Source of the DNA: Taibaiella helva
GTDB lineage: Bacteria > Bacteroidota > Bacteroidia > Chitinophagales > Chitinophagaceae
DNA: 64,000 bases
Assembly: GCF_003545695.1 (NCBI RefSeq)
Contig: NZ_QUZZ01000006.1
Coordinates: 62,001 to 126,000, forward strand
Direction of reading: 5' to 3'
A model generated the notes under the pieces. That model made no database searches, was not told the origin of the DNA, and saw nothing but the letters and a program-made list of their open reading frames with translations. Within the stretch, counting starts at the first letter, position 1. Every line of letters starts with the position of its first letter. The position numbers and the translations under genes were made by a program. Positions 43,011 through 51,711 of this stretch are shown here, piece after piece.

Positions 43011-44018
43011 TCAGGATTGACGGACAAGTAAAGCGCTGGCCAGCTCCGCCAGCTTTTCTTTTCTATGAACGGGAACATTGATCTTGTCCAGGTTACTGAA
43101 TGCGGTCTCGGTATAACGGGCTATTTCCTCGCTGGCCCACTGATCAATGCCCAGCTCCTTGTACCACGCTATCACAGCATGTACCTTAGCATCGCCGGCA
43201 TATTTCAGGGTCTCTTTCAGCTGTCTTTTTTGCTGCGGGTCCGCGCGCTCAAAGGCTTTGAGCAAAAGCGCCGTTTTCTTGCCGGCTACAATATCGCTCC
43301 CTGCCTGCTTTCCCATTTGAGCGGTATTCCCGAAAGCATCCAGGAAGTCGTCCTGTATCTGAAAAGCGATACCGATGTTTTTTCCGAACGCATACATCTG
43401 CATTTGTTCCTGGTCGCTGGCGGCGCCAATAACAGCGCCCATCTGAGCGGCAGCGCCAAGCAATACCGATGTTTTATAGGTAATCATAGTCAGGTAGCCG
43501 GCATAGCTTACCGTTTCAACTTCCATCTGCTCAAAGTCAATGTCCATCTGCTGTCCTTCGCATACTTTGCAAGCCATATCGGAAAACAAAGCTGTGATCA
43601 GCCCCCGGTACGACAGGGCAGTCTGGTTCAATTGTGCATAAGCATGGATCAGCAACCTGTCACCGGCCAGTATGGCCGTGCTTTCCCCGTACTTTACATG
43701 CAAAGCAGGCTGACCTCTGCGAAGCGCTGAGCGGTCCATGATATCATCATGAATGAGCGTAAAGTTGTGAAAGGACTCCAGGGCATTGGCTACGGTATAG
43801 GCATCGGTACCGATATCGCTAAAAACCTCGTTGGCCATCAGGCATAAGACAGGTCTTATCTGCTTTCCGGAGTATCCGGTAAAATAAGTAATGGCGCCAT
43901 AAAGGCTTTCGGGAGCTGCCGGAAAGGTGATTGCACCTTGCTGGTCCCGATAGAGCTGGTAAGCTTCCGGAAAAGAATGCATAGGTAACCGTTGAAGAAT
44001 AGTAAATAGGTCTTCCAA
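43011..44018 (-). CDS. trans-polyprenyl diphosphate synthase (FPP/GGPP-type)
   Basis: 335 residues. The first aspartate-rich motif is DDIMD (91-95) and the second DDFLD (223-227); GKQIRPVLCLMA near 51-62 binds IPP. Phe86 stands five residues before the first motif and there is no two-residue insertion in it. This rules out the common bacterial type II FPP synthase pattern and fits C15-C20 products, with GGPP favoured on the rules for type I enzymes (inference). It is the first gene of the seven-gene row and supplies substrate for the cyclases. Confidence 0.92.
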   Translation of the reverse strand: MEDLFTILQRLPMHSFPEAYQLYRDQQGAITFPAAPESLYGAITYFTGYSGKQIRPVLCLMANEVFSDIGTDAYTVANALESFHNFTLIHDDIMDRSALRRGQPALHVKYGESTAILAGDRLLIHAYAQLNQTALSYRGLITALFSDMACKVCEGQQMDIDFEQMEVETVSYAGYLTMITYKTSVLLGAAAQMGAVIGAASDQEQMQMYAFGKNIGIAFQIQDDFLDAFGNTAQMGKQAGSDIVAGKKTALLLKAFERADPQQKRQLKETLKYAGDAKVHAVIAWYKELGIDQWASEEIARYTETAFSNLDKINVPVHRKEKLAELASALLVRQS

Positions 44019-44038
44019 AAAAGATAAGAGAGGCCTGC

Positions 44039-44090
44039 AGACATAGCATGGCTATGTCTTGACATGGTGCTTTGGTACATAGCAGTACCA
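44039..44090 (-). promoter_or_regulatory. two inverted repeats upstream of the isoprenoid operon
   Basis: AGACATAGC-ATG-GCTATGTCT (44039-44059) is a 9-bp perfect repeat with a 3-nt centre. TGGTAC-N6-GTACCA (44073-44090) lies just beyond. Both are in the 20-75 bp before the start of the prenyl synthase gene and could be an operator or leader hairpins. Confidence 0.5.
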
Positions 44091-44744
44091 GGCATGGCGT
44101 TTGCAATGCTTACCGGACATAACACCAGGTCCTGGAGTATAGACTATTCCAGGAGCATAATGCCCGGTGCTTTCAGCCGAAAGGCCTTCACCGTTAAGAG
44201 CAGGACATTGATCCGGCCATGCATAGCCACATCTTCCTTATCTTAGAAAATGCGTGAATGGCGGTTTGATCATCGCTCTTACAGGCCGGGAAAGGATGGG
44301 CCGTACATTAAGGATAGTGGGAAATGGAGATGCCAATTTTCGGGTGCATAACGGTATGGTTGGTTTGGTGAGAAACTTTAAATGCTGTTTTATTGGCACC
44401 GCCCCGGATTCATCAGGAAGGCTGGACAAAAATAGTGTATATCGATACTCACTACCGCTAGTAAATACCAGAAATTTTTCAGCATTTTCTACCACTTTTC
44501 GTCCACAAAAACCGGTAAGCCCTAAAGCAGCGATCGGGACAACTCAGGTTGTACTATACAATATTTCAGATAATACAATAAATCACCTTAATTAAGGTTT
44601 AGCCACTTCGCAATTAGCGACCGCATAGTAATGCAATCAGGGGAACCATCTTCCCTCACATTATGAAACGTATCAGCCGACCGGCCTATTTTTTGGCTGA
44701 TCGGCTAAATATATTCACTCTATTTTATCTCAGGCCTAAAAAAT
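44091..44744. other. intergenic region with hairpins, no supported gene
   Basis: Open frames here have no recognisable features. Inverted repeats are present at 44130-44154 (TCCTGGA/TCCAGGA) and 44675-44706 (AGCCGACCGGCC/GGCTGATCGGCT, two mismatches, T-rich loop). Confidence 0.45.
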
Positions 44745-45000
44745 GGCCTACTTTTTACCGATGTCAATACCGACGGCGTATTCAATACCGGTATGGCTTC
44801 CCAACTGACACCATCAGCAAGCGATGTTGAAGATGGTATTGCTTATGTCAAGTTCAGCAATGTCGCTCATTTCTCCAGCTTCGTGTACCTGTCTTCCACC
44901 AGCCGGTGGCTACAGTGCTGCCGGTGACCATGGTTTCCTCGGATGCTTATCGTTCCGGGAACAAAGTAGCGCTGGCATATAACCACGCTGGTGTACTTGC
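44745..45000 (+). pseudogene. fragment of a T9SS type A-like surface protein gene
   Basis: The frame from 44745 reads LLFTDVNTDGVFNTGM and then SDVEDGIAYVKFSNVAHFSSFVYLSS, a stretch common before type A sorting regions. After a frameshift near 44905 it continues LPVTMVSSDAYRSGNKVALAY and then degrades. No sorting domain follows. It sits between TPS4 and the main isoprenoid row. Confidence 0.6.
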
Positions 45001-45202
45001 AATTTTTCAACCCAACCGATGGTATTATCTTCTTCGTCAACGAGAATCACTGAATTTCTATTCATATACTGTCATATTGAACCTATAACATATTTACAGT
45101 TAATAATTAATTATTAACTGATTTTTTTTTAAATGCCCTTAAGTGCTACTTTTTTAGAATGATTGAGCATCTGATATGATTGACACAGGTCTCGTTGCGG
45201 TA

Positions 45203-46213
45203 TTAACGCTCGAACTCTCCTTCTACATAGCCTCCTGGTATATATCGCGTTTTGTCATTTGTATGCCAGGCATAAACACCCGAAACCATAATGCCAAGGT
45301 CCCCTACATACCCGGCTACCAAATCGTTCCAATTGCTGTCGAAATGCGGAAGATGTTGCTGTAACACCAAGAACTCTTGCAAATATCTGTCATGATGTTC
45401 CAGCGCAGCCATATAGGCTTCCTCCAGCGGCATTTTATGTTCATGCTGAAATACCTTTACAATATTCATCGTATCGCCCGGCCTTATAAGTTCTTTGGGC
45501 AATGAAATGAAATCGTTGTGCATTCCGATTAGTAGGGCACAGATAACCTCCATTCGTAGAATATGTGGATGATCCATTATGTCGTCGGGTAATTGGCGAT
45601 AATCCTTTTGTAGGTAAACATATTTACAGAAAGGGATAACACCACTGGTAGCTTCCCTAATCAAAGTGTACACAGCCAGTGGCGGAGGTATGTTAGCGGC
45701 GTTATAGGCCTTCTCTTCCGCATAACCATTGAAGGTATGTATAATAGAATCGACAAACCGTTGGTATATCCGGTCGGGAATCTTACACCGTAACGCATCC
45801 TGTCTTAATACCCACCATTGCCTCAAAAATCCATTAGTCACCGGCTCTTTGGCGTCTTCACCCATCAATAGTGCCTTGATGCGTTTAATAATGTCAAGCA
45901 TTTCCTGTCGAGTGCACCGATCAAAATAATCATCCATCATTGCACCATTAGCTGCATAACTGGCTATTGGATGTAGCTCATCCAAGGAACGTAGAAATGG
46001 TAATCCGCGAGCTGCAAGATCAGTCAAATGATGACTTTTGTGTTTTTCGCGCGCGGCTGCGCTTTGAAACTGATAATCACGATCTATCCAGGCATAATAT
46101 GCTTCTCGTTCTTCACGAAAACCTGGATGAATGAAGTCGGGCCATGGATACGATGGCCGGGGCAAACGTCTCATCTTTGCAAAAAGCTCTTCATGTAAAG
46201 TGGTCGCTGGCAT
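45203..46213 (-). CDS. class I terpene synthase (TPS4)
   Basis: 336 residues. Aspartate-rich motif DDYFD (94-98), sensor Arg186, metal triad HNDFISLPKE (Asn233, Ser237, Glu241) and RY pair 323-324 are all canonical. The body differs from TPS1-3 (N-terminus RRLPRPSYPWPDFIHPGFRE, different spacing), so it is a separate lineage and probably makes a different product. It stands 1.2 kb upstream of the main row, in the same direction, separated by a pseudogene fragment; it is likely a separate transcription unit. Confidence 0.9.
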   Translation of the reverse strand: MPATTLHEELFAKMRRLPRPSYPWPDFIHPGFREEREAYYAWIDRDYQFQSAAAREKHKSHHLTDLAARGLPFLRSLDELHPIASYAANGAMMDDYFDRCTRQEMLDIIKRIKALLMGEDAKEPVTNGFLRQWWVLRQDALRCKIPDRIYQRFVDSIIHTFNGYAEEKAYNAANIPPPLAVYTLIREATSGVIPFCKYVYLQKDYRQLPDDIMDHPHILRMEVICALLIGMHNDFISLPKELIRPGDTMNIVKVFQHEHKMPLEEAYMAALEHHDRYLQEFLVLQQHLPHFDSNWNDLVAGYVGDLGIMVSGVYAWHTNDKTRYIPGGYVEGEFER

Positions 46214-46985
46214 TTTGATTTAATTTAAGTTTGTGGAATGGCTATTGCTTATTGATCTTGGCATCAGACAAAATAAGAATTTGTATTGCAGTGCTTAACA
46301 TATTAACCGGCTGTGCTCTTTTTGCATTCCGGCATGAATCCCAATTGATCCTTAAGCCATAATCGCATCAGGTCAAATTATGCCAGGTCTGATACTTTAA
46401 CCTTCTCCATTAGGTCCAATAAGCGATTTCCTGTTGACGCTTTCAGTAAAACGAAACTAATCTCATTTTAAATAGTCACGCAACATATTTGATTATAATT
46501 TATACTTTTCTGTCGTTTCTTTATTGATATTTTTTGCTATAGTATGCTTTATTAAAACCATTGATCCTGTAGCGCGAAATCGCTAATCTGTACTCAAATC
46601 AGTTTTACGAGCTTTTTGCCCAAAGGAGTAATGCCGTGTATTTAGTACACTGCTTGAATCATCGTTTTTGTAATAATACATTGCTGAAGCGCTTTTGAAT
46701 AGCCTTCTATTTCTAACGGCTGCCAAACGGCTGCCGTTTTTTTGTTTTCCCGCCATTAATTCTATAACTGCTGGGTGCTTTAGGGCACCCAGGGATCTTC
46801 ATTCAGTATTTTTTTGATAGTCATTGTTTTCGGGTGGTAAAAGTTGAATTGTGATTGATCATTTTCCAAACCAAACCGGTAAAAAGGGCAGCAAACCTGC
46901 AGCAGCCGGAGGGCACTGAAAATATTTTTTTTTAATGAACGGTCTCCCCATTAAATCAAAAAAATATTTGCATTAACTCTCCTGG
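46214..46985. other. AT-rich intergenic stretch
   Basis: 772 bp without a coding pattern on either strand. A weak hairpin with AACGGC/GCCGTT arms and a T-run near 46718-46744 (GCCGTTTTTTTG) could be a terminator of a lost gene. Confidence 0.45.
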
Positions 46986-47264
46986 ATGGCTCTGCTGAAC
47001 GCCGACCCTTACTTCCCGCTGTTCCACGAGCTGACCCCGCTGCGTACCGGTATCAGCATGGTGTACAACTTTCAGCTGGGACTGTTTGCAGATATTGCTG
47101 TGGCAGGGCAGGCCACAGGACTGCCGGCTGTTACTAGGCAGCGGTACGCCTATGGCTTCAGCACCCGCACCTTGCTGGCAGGCTATCTCATACGCTTCGA
47201 CATGGCCTGGCCGGGCAGCTTCAGTAAAGAGCCGGTGTGGTATTTTGCCATAAATTTGCTATGA
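46986..47264 (+). pseudogene. C-terminal remnant of an outer-membrane beta-barrel protein
   Basis: 92 codons read RTGISMVYNFQLGLFADIAVAG...YAYGFSTRTLLAGYLIRFDMAWPGSF and end VWYFAINLL, the typical last strands of a large surface-antigen (BamA/TolB-barrel) protein. There is no signal peptide or plausible front part, and the DNA before it is non-coding and AT-rich. The remnant is GC-rich compared with its surroundings. Confidence 0.6.
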
Positions 47265-47445
47265 TGATACAGTTTGATTAATTTTGTAATAGTTTGAATT
47301 GCTCCGGCAATTTGAGCCAAATGCCTAAGCTCTTTCAAAGTCTTTCAAATAACTTCCAGGTGATTCGGTTACCTTATCCGGTTACCTAGATATTGGACAT
47401 TTCTGAATGCCGCGCCAGTGGCGCTTTCCAAGGGATAGGTTCGAG

Positions 47446-47519
47446 TCCCAGCGGAATCACGAAAGCCACTCCTTAGAGTGGCTTTTTTCGTTTAAAAATC
47501 CCGTTCTTTATGCTGAATT
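47446..47519 (+). repeat. direct repeat copy 1: tRNA-3'-end-like sequence plus terminator
   Basis: TCCCAGCGGAATCAC is preceded by GGTTCGAG (T-loop-like) and followed by a strong terminator at 47462-47488 (AAGCCACT/AGTGGCTT, then T6). The first 59 bp recur almost unchanged at 48686. No complete tRNA can be folded from the upstream DNA. Confidence 0.7.
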
Positions 47520-47600
47520 CGGATCAAGCTGAATTCACCATTTTGTTTTTCAGAATCAAACGCAAAAATTGTATCCGGACTTCATTTTCTTCATACAATT

Positions 47601-48659
47601 ATGGCAAATAAACTACTGCTTCATGTAAGTATAAGTGTACTTATCTTGGTGTCTTCGTTATCATGGAGCGCTCAGCAACCGCGTACTATGTCAGCCCATA
47701 GAGATAGCGTAAGGGTTTATTATGATATGGTCCATAAAGCCGAAATGGCTATTGTTGATTCTAACTATAAGCTTGCATTAGATTGTTACAAGAAAGCAGA
47801 GCAATATAAACAATTCAATTGTGAGGATTTGTACAATGCCGGGATTGTTGCCTATCTTTCCAAGGACACTACAGCAGCAATTGAGTACTTGAACAGACTT
47901 GCTATTAACGGACTGAAGAAAAAGAATTTTGAAGGCAATAATTGGGGCCGTACTATAAAAGACAGTTCCTTCTATAAATACATATCCAGAAGTTACGATT
48001 CTTGTTTGTTAGTCGGCAGCCGTAGCGTTAAGCCAATATACAGCCAGCAGTTGAAATCCTTTTATGCACATGACCAAAAAGTAAGAAGAAATGGTACCGC
48101 CGGCAACAGTGCATCCATTGCTGATGCAGAAAACAGGAGCGTTATAGCGGCATTTATTGAGAAAGAGGGGTTCCCAAGTTTTGAACGAACCGGTTTTTAC
48201 GATACGATGAGGTTTCTGGAATCGCCTGGATCGTTTTATTACATATGGTGGCACAGTAGACCTCAAGTAACAATATTAGATACTTTGGCATTAAATGCAG
48301 TACTTAATGGTGAGTTTCCCCCTGACGATTATGCTGAATTAATAGATCAGAGGATATTGCCTGGAATGTCCGGATCTATTTATAAAACGAATTTTAGCAC
48401 TGCCTCCATGTCTAAGGCACTATACAATGTTGAGCAAGAAACTTCCGCGCACCAAACAATAGACCCTAAAACAACAGATAGCATCAGGAACACTATTTAT
48501 CTTGAACCTTTAGAAGAATACATGAAAAAACTCATTTTCAGGGATAAGGATAATCGTTTCCTAATCGTAAACCTTACCAGTTATGGCCTGCATAAATTTT
48601 CGCAAAAGCTTGAGATGATTAACAATAAGAGAACTAATAAAGGAAGGAAAGGAAAGTAG
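47601..48659 (+). CDS. secreted TPR-like hypothetical protein, 352 aa
   Basis: Signal peptide MANKLLLHVSISVLILVSSL is followed by TPR-like helices (ALDCYKKAEQYKQFNCEDLYNAGIVAYLS, about 55-100) and a C-terminal half with no family that I recognise (features: FPSFERTGFYDT, YYIWWHSRPQ, DDYAELIDQRILPGMSG). The gene is AT-rich and lies exactly between two copies of a tRNA-end-like direct repeat, suggesting a small inserted unit. The basic tail ends RTNKGRKGK. Confidence 0.75.
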   Translation: MANKLLLHVSISVLILVSSLSWSAQQPRTMSAHRDSVRVYYDMVHKAEMAIVDSNYKLALDCYKKAEQYKQFNCEDLYNAGIVAYLSKDTTAAIEYLNRLAINGLKKKNFEGNNWGRTIKDSSFYKYISRSYDSCLLVGSRSVKPIYSQQLKSFYAHDQKVRRNGTAGNSASIADAENRSVIAAFIEKEGFPSFERTGFYDTMRFLESPGSFYYIWWHSRPQVTILDTLALNAVLNGEFPPDDYAELIDQRILPGMSGSIYKTNFSTASMSKALYNVEQETSAHQTIDPKTTDSIRNTIYLEPLEEYMKKLIFRDKDNRFLIVNLTSYGLHKFSQKLEMINNKRTNKGRKGK

Positions 48660-48685
48660 TGTTATTGGTAAGTAGATAAAAATGA

Positions 48686-48759
48686 TCCCAGCGGAATCAC
48701 AAAAGCCACTCCTTAGTGGCTTTTTTCGTTTAAAAGTCCCAGGCTTTATACTGAATCAC
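48686..48759 (+). repeat. direct repeat copy 2: tRNA-3'-end-like sequence plus terminator
   Basis: TCCCAGCGGAATCAC, terminator 48701-48726 (AAAAGCCACT/AGTGGCTTTT) and the following TTTAAAAGTCCC repeat the sequence at 47446 with few changes. It serves as terminator for the 352-residue gene. Confidence 0.7.
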
Positions 48760-48894
48760 GTTTTTGATTTCCGGAATTCAAGTACAAAAAATTGTATCAC
48801 GGTTTTTCCAAAAAAATGCGATTTAAGGCCTGTGCGAAGTCAAAAAAGAGTTCAAAGAATCTCCCGTCCTCTGTACCAGAATGATAAAAAATAC

Positions 48895-48924
48895 AAGCTA
48901 ACAGTCTGACTGTTAGCTTTTTTC
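48895..48924 (+). terminator. Rho-independent terminator without a gene
   Basis: AAGCTAACA/TGTTAGCTT with a 7-nt loop and T-run. The DNA just before it (GAGTTCAAAG...CTGTACCA) again resembles a tRNA 3' end but lacks a complete tRNA. Confidence 0.65.
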
Positions 48925-49004
48925 GTGTTTGGAATTTTAGAAATTTGAAATTTTGAATCAAATAAATAATATTCTAATGTTTTACATAATAGGCTGTTAA
49001 GTGT

Positions 49005-49067
49005 TCGATTCCTATGATCCCCATGCTTGGGATTAGGTTTGAACTCTGCTGAATATTTTTTACGTTC
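49005..49067. repeat. long direct repeat, left copy
   Basis: The sequence from TTCGATTCCTATGATC through GGGATTAGGTTTGAAC to TATTTTTTACGTT recurs at 62650 with about six differences. It contains a T-loop-like TTCGATTCC. It may be an integration-site duplication; see the right copy. Confidence 0.7.
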
Positions 49068-49188
49068 GTTGATCATCTTCTCTTTGGCCAGAGTGGTGCG
49101 TCAGTAAGCGTTTGGATTGGCATTTCTTCTTATGTTATTTCGTCGGCTTCGCTGAGTAGATAAATGATAATTCTTTACGCCCCCCAAC

Positions 49189-49542
49189 TTATCTTCTTGT
49201 AATTATTTTTTTCCTATAAAGAGAGATACAAATCCCAAAATCCTGCCGTTTAACTATTATTCTTTCAGATAAAATATCAAGAGGTAATAGTAGCCGGAAT
49301 AATAGCCGAGCCCTTCCATCCGGAGCAGCCATATACTTTTTCTGACTTACTATATTCAAGGTATTTCCGGCAATATAATAGGAAAGATGCAATTGTTTTA
49401 TGTTAGATATATTCAGATTGACCTCATAGCTGTCGTTAAAGGCTTTCAACGTCATTGTTACAATACCGGCACAACCGTGCCGATCACAATTGATCGATTC
49501 AATTGAAGTAATCTTGATGCGGTATGGCTTTCTTAATTTCAT
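49189..49542 (-). CDS. hypothetical protein, 117 aa
   Basis: A basic protein starting MKLRKPYRIKITSIESINCD, with beta-rich pattern (VTMTLKAFNDSYEVNLNISNIKQLHLSYYI) and a basic tail. It has no signal peptide. I recognise no family. It is AT-rich and on the accessory segment, in the same direction as the next small genes. Confidence 0.5.
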   Translation of the reverse strand: MKLRKPYRIKITSIESINCDRHGCAGIVTMTLKAFNDSYEVNLNISNIKQLHLSYYIAGNTLNIVSQKKYMAAPDGRARLLFRLLLPLDILSERIIVKRQDFGICISLYRKKIITRR

Positions 49543-49640
49543 CGTATTTTTCGAGCCTTTATTATACCTCCCATATTAAGACCGACGACGCTTTTATTAT
49601 CTTAAATCGAATGAACAAACATAGGTTCTAATGCCTGCCG

Positions 49641-49916
49641 TTACTTTTGTTGTTTTAAATGGGATCCGAGTGAACTAGAAGCACAATGTTTACGCAGGCT
49701 GTTCGCTTTTTTATAATATTGATTACTGCTTCTTAGTTTTTTATTGATCCTTATTGCAACCTTGTCTACGATATCATCTTCTTTTCCGCTTTCAAACACA
49801 AGATCATCACTGGCTAGTTGGGGAAACATTTTAAAGCAATTTAGATTGCGCATTCCAATTACTCGAAATAGAGAAACTTGCATTTTCTTTGCCTTTCTCA
49901 AGTATTTTTTTTTCAT
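49641..49916 (-). CDS. hypothetical basic protein, 91 aa
   Basis: Starts MKKKYLRKAKKMQVSLFRVI from ATG 49916 (a longer frame begins 17 codons earlier). Basic at both ends, with an acidic centre (ESGKEDDIVDKVAIRINKK). No family is recognised. It may be a real accessory gene or a chance frame. Confidence 0.4.
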   Translation of the reverse strand: MKKKYLRKAKKMQVSLFRVIGMRNLNCFKMFPQLASDDLVFESGKEDDIVDKVAIRINKKLRSSNQYYKKANSLRKHCASSSLGSHLKQQK

Positions 49917-49959
49917 AGAAATTATTAAATGTGAAAGAATTTTTACTGGACAAAGGTCA

Positions 49960-50151
49960 CTAATCAAAAATGAAAATTGTTATACACCAATATGTAAACC
50001 TTACAGAATTTGTACATTTTTCAGCATCATACGCTTTTTGTCCCTCCGTTTTTACAACAGAATGGAGTAAGCCCTGTAACTTCCCTAAACTGTGCAGATA
50101 AATGAGCAAGGCGGCTTTAAATGAGCTTTCATCAATTTTTACAAGGTTCAT
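49960..50151 (-). CDS. possible small protein, 63 aa
   Basis: MNLVKIDESSFKAALLIYLHSLGKLQ is a plausible helical start, but there is no other support. It lies in the same direction as its neighbours. Confidence 0.25.
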   Translation of the reverse strand: MNLVKIDESSFKAALLIYLHSLGKLQGLLHSVVKTEGQKAYDAEKCTNSVRFTYWCITIFIFD

Positions 50152-50264
50152 TTCATCCTAGAACAGCAACTCTTTCACTTTTAAATAAGATCGCTTTTTA
50201 ATGGATGCTGTATTCCTATATCCATTTGATAAGACTTAACGCGTATTTTTTTTCACCTAGCTTC

Positions 50265-50540
50265 TTAAGCTATCCACCATGTCTTTTCAGATAAGATTTT
50301 TGACAACCCGACACTCAACCGCTCAATATCCTGGGGCCAGGTGAAAATTTTGATAGCTTTGTGAGCGAGTATTAATTTTATAACCTGCTCTTTTCTGTTA
50401 ATCCTGACTATCTCGTAAACCTCACTTTCTCTGAGGGTATCAAATGCATCTTCAGGTGCACCATTGACAGGGAACCTGGTTATGAGATCCCCTTCTGTTA
50501 AATGGTCCAACTGCTCCGCTGTTGTTAACTTTGTTGGCAT
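50265..50540 (-). CDS. hypothetical protein, paralogue of the gene at 52.0 kb
   Basis: 91 residues: TTAEQLDHLTEGDLIT at the start, YEIVRINRKEQVIKLI in the middle and a final WW pair (EKTWWIA). The same framework (EEQLAQLRDGNLIT, YRINKINATNQMIELI, GNWWLT) occurs in the plus-strand protein at 52007-52300. No known family is recognised. Its start overlaps the desaturase stop by 16 bp, so the two are translationally coupled. Confidence 0.65.
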   Translation of the reverse strand: MPTKLTTAEQLDHLTEGDLITRFPVNGAPEDAFDTLRESEVYEIVRINRKEQVIKLILAHKAIKIFTWPQDIERLSVGLSKILSEKTWWIA

Positions 50541-51298
50541 GATAAGTGATTTAATGGTTTGCTTGTATGTAGCGGTTTAATGAATTTTATGATCTTCAGC
50601 CATTTCATGAATAGTAAGACCGGGTAAACAGGATCCAACTCATGCCAACGGCTACCGAAATTTACAGCAGTGGGATGCTTGTGATGATTATTATGATAAG
50701 ATTCTCCCAACATGAACACATCGACAAATAAAAGGTTATGGGATGTGTTTTTTAATTTGAAATTGATATAGCCATATTTATGAGCAAACCAGTTTATAAT
50801 TGCCCCATGAAACGGACCCATAAAAATAAGTACCGGCAAGAAAATATATAGCCATGGCGATGATGCAAAAAAAGCAAAGAACAAGCTGTAGCCTAGTCCC
50901 CAAAGTACTTTGGAAGCTTTGGAATTTGCCCACCTGTCAAACTTTGGCCATTGCGGAAGGTTCCGGGTAAACCGATCTTCTATATCAATCTTCCCATTTA
51001 ATATACGCGCATAAATATTTTTTGTGCGCCACATCATACTGAATATATTAGAAGAGAAATTTGGTGAGTGCGGATCCTTTTCCCTATCCGTGTAGGCATG
51101 ATGCATTCGGTGCATGATAGCATATGCACTTGCGCTCATATAGGAAGAACCTTGTGTGATATAGGCGAATACGAAGAAGAAACGTTCCCATCGTTTACTC
51201 ATAGTAAAAGCTTGGTGTGCAGCATACCTATGCTGAAAAAAAGTCTGCGAAAAAAGCGACAGGTACCAGACGCCGACAAAAAAGAGTATAATCAACAT
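50525..51298 (-). CDS. membrane acyl-CoA/fatty acid desaturase
   Basis: 257 residues from ATG 51298 (MLIILFFVGVWYLSLFSQ); a start at 51355 would add 19 residues that do not look membrane-spanning. The three histidine boxes of the di-iron desaturases are HRYAAH, HRMHH and HNNHH (in ESYHNNHHKHP), with hydrophobic segments between them. It introduces a cis double bond into acyl chains, probably to adjust membrane fluidity. A paralogous small-protein gene overlaps its end. Confidence 0.88.
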   Translation of the reverse strand: MLIILFFVGVWYLSLFSQTFFQHRYAAHQAFTMSKRWERFFFVFAYITQGSSYMSASAYAIMHRMHHAYTDREKDPHSPNFSSNIFSMMWRTKNIYARILNGKIDIEDRFTRNLPQWPKFDRWANSKASKVLWGLGYSLFFAFFASSPWLYIFLPVLIFMGPFHGAIINWFAHKYGYINFKLKNTSHNLLFVDVFMLGESYHNNHHKHPTAVNFGSRWHELDPVYPVLLFMKWLKIIKFIKPLHTSKPLNHLSCQQS

Positions 51299-51711
51299 AA
51301 AATCAATTTTGAATTGAAGAAAATGAATGCAGAAATTGATTTTAGAAGAAGCCACTTAAGCAGTAATACTATTGGCGAAGTGGTAGCTAGAAGAAAGGAT
51401 TGCTGAATTCTGATTTGACTAAAGTTAACTTATTCTCTGTTAAGGTAGTTGTAAAATTCCAAACAGTACATTATCCTTTAGGTATAAAAGGGAAAAGCGT
51501 TTTTATCTATTTTAAGACAATTAAAATGGGCAAAAAAAAGGCTTTCCAAAATTAAGGGGCAACCTTCAGATAAATTAGCATTTAACGATAAATCGATGTA
51601 CCTTCACTGCATATCACAATGGTTCTGCTGCATTCTCTGACCGGTCTGGTTATTCTCTCTCTTCAGTCCTAGCATTCTTGCCATCTTCAATCACTTTCTT
51701 ATTCCAGTCCT
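51299..51711. other. intergenic, divergent promoter region
   Basis: About 410 bp between the divergent desaturase and RRM genes, AT-rich. I see no gene or clear motif in it. Confidence 0.4.

Noticed and set aside
44238-44595. Overlapping frames on both strands (85 and 113 codons) between the prenyl synthase and TPS4.
   Set aside because: Neither shows a domain, signal peptide or plausible codon pattern; left as intergenic.
35874-46213. Tailoring enzymes (P450, ferredoxin, methyltransferase, glycosyltransferase) within the terpene locus.
   Set aside because: All genes between the first and last cyclase were accounted for and none belongs to these families.
47380-47460. A functional tRNA gene.
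   Set aside because: Only a T-loop-like and acceptor-like 3' part is present; T-stem pairs are broken and no matching 5' half was found.
48852-49076. Minus-strand 74-codon frame.
   Set aside because: It spans a terminator and the left long direct repeat; the coding look is due to the repeat.
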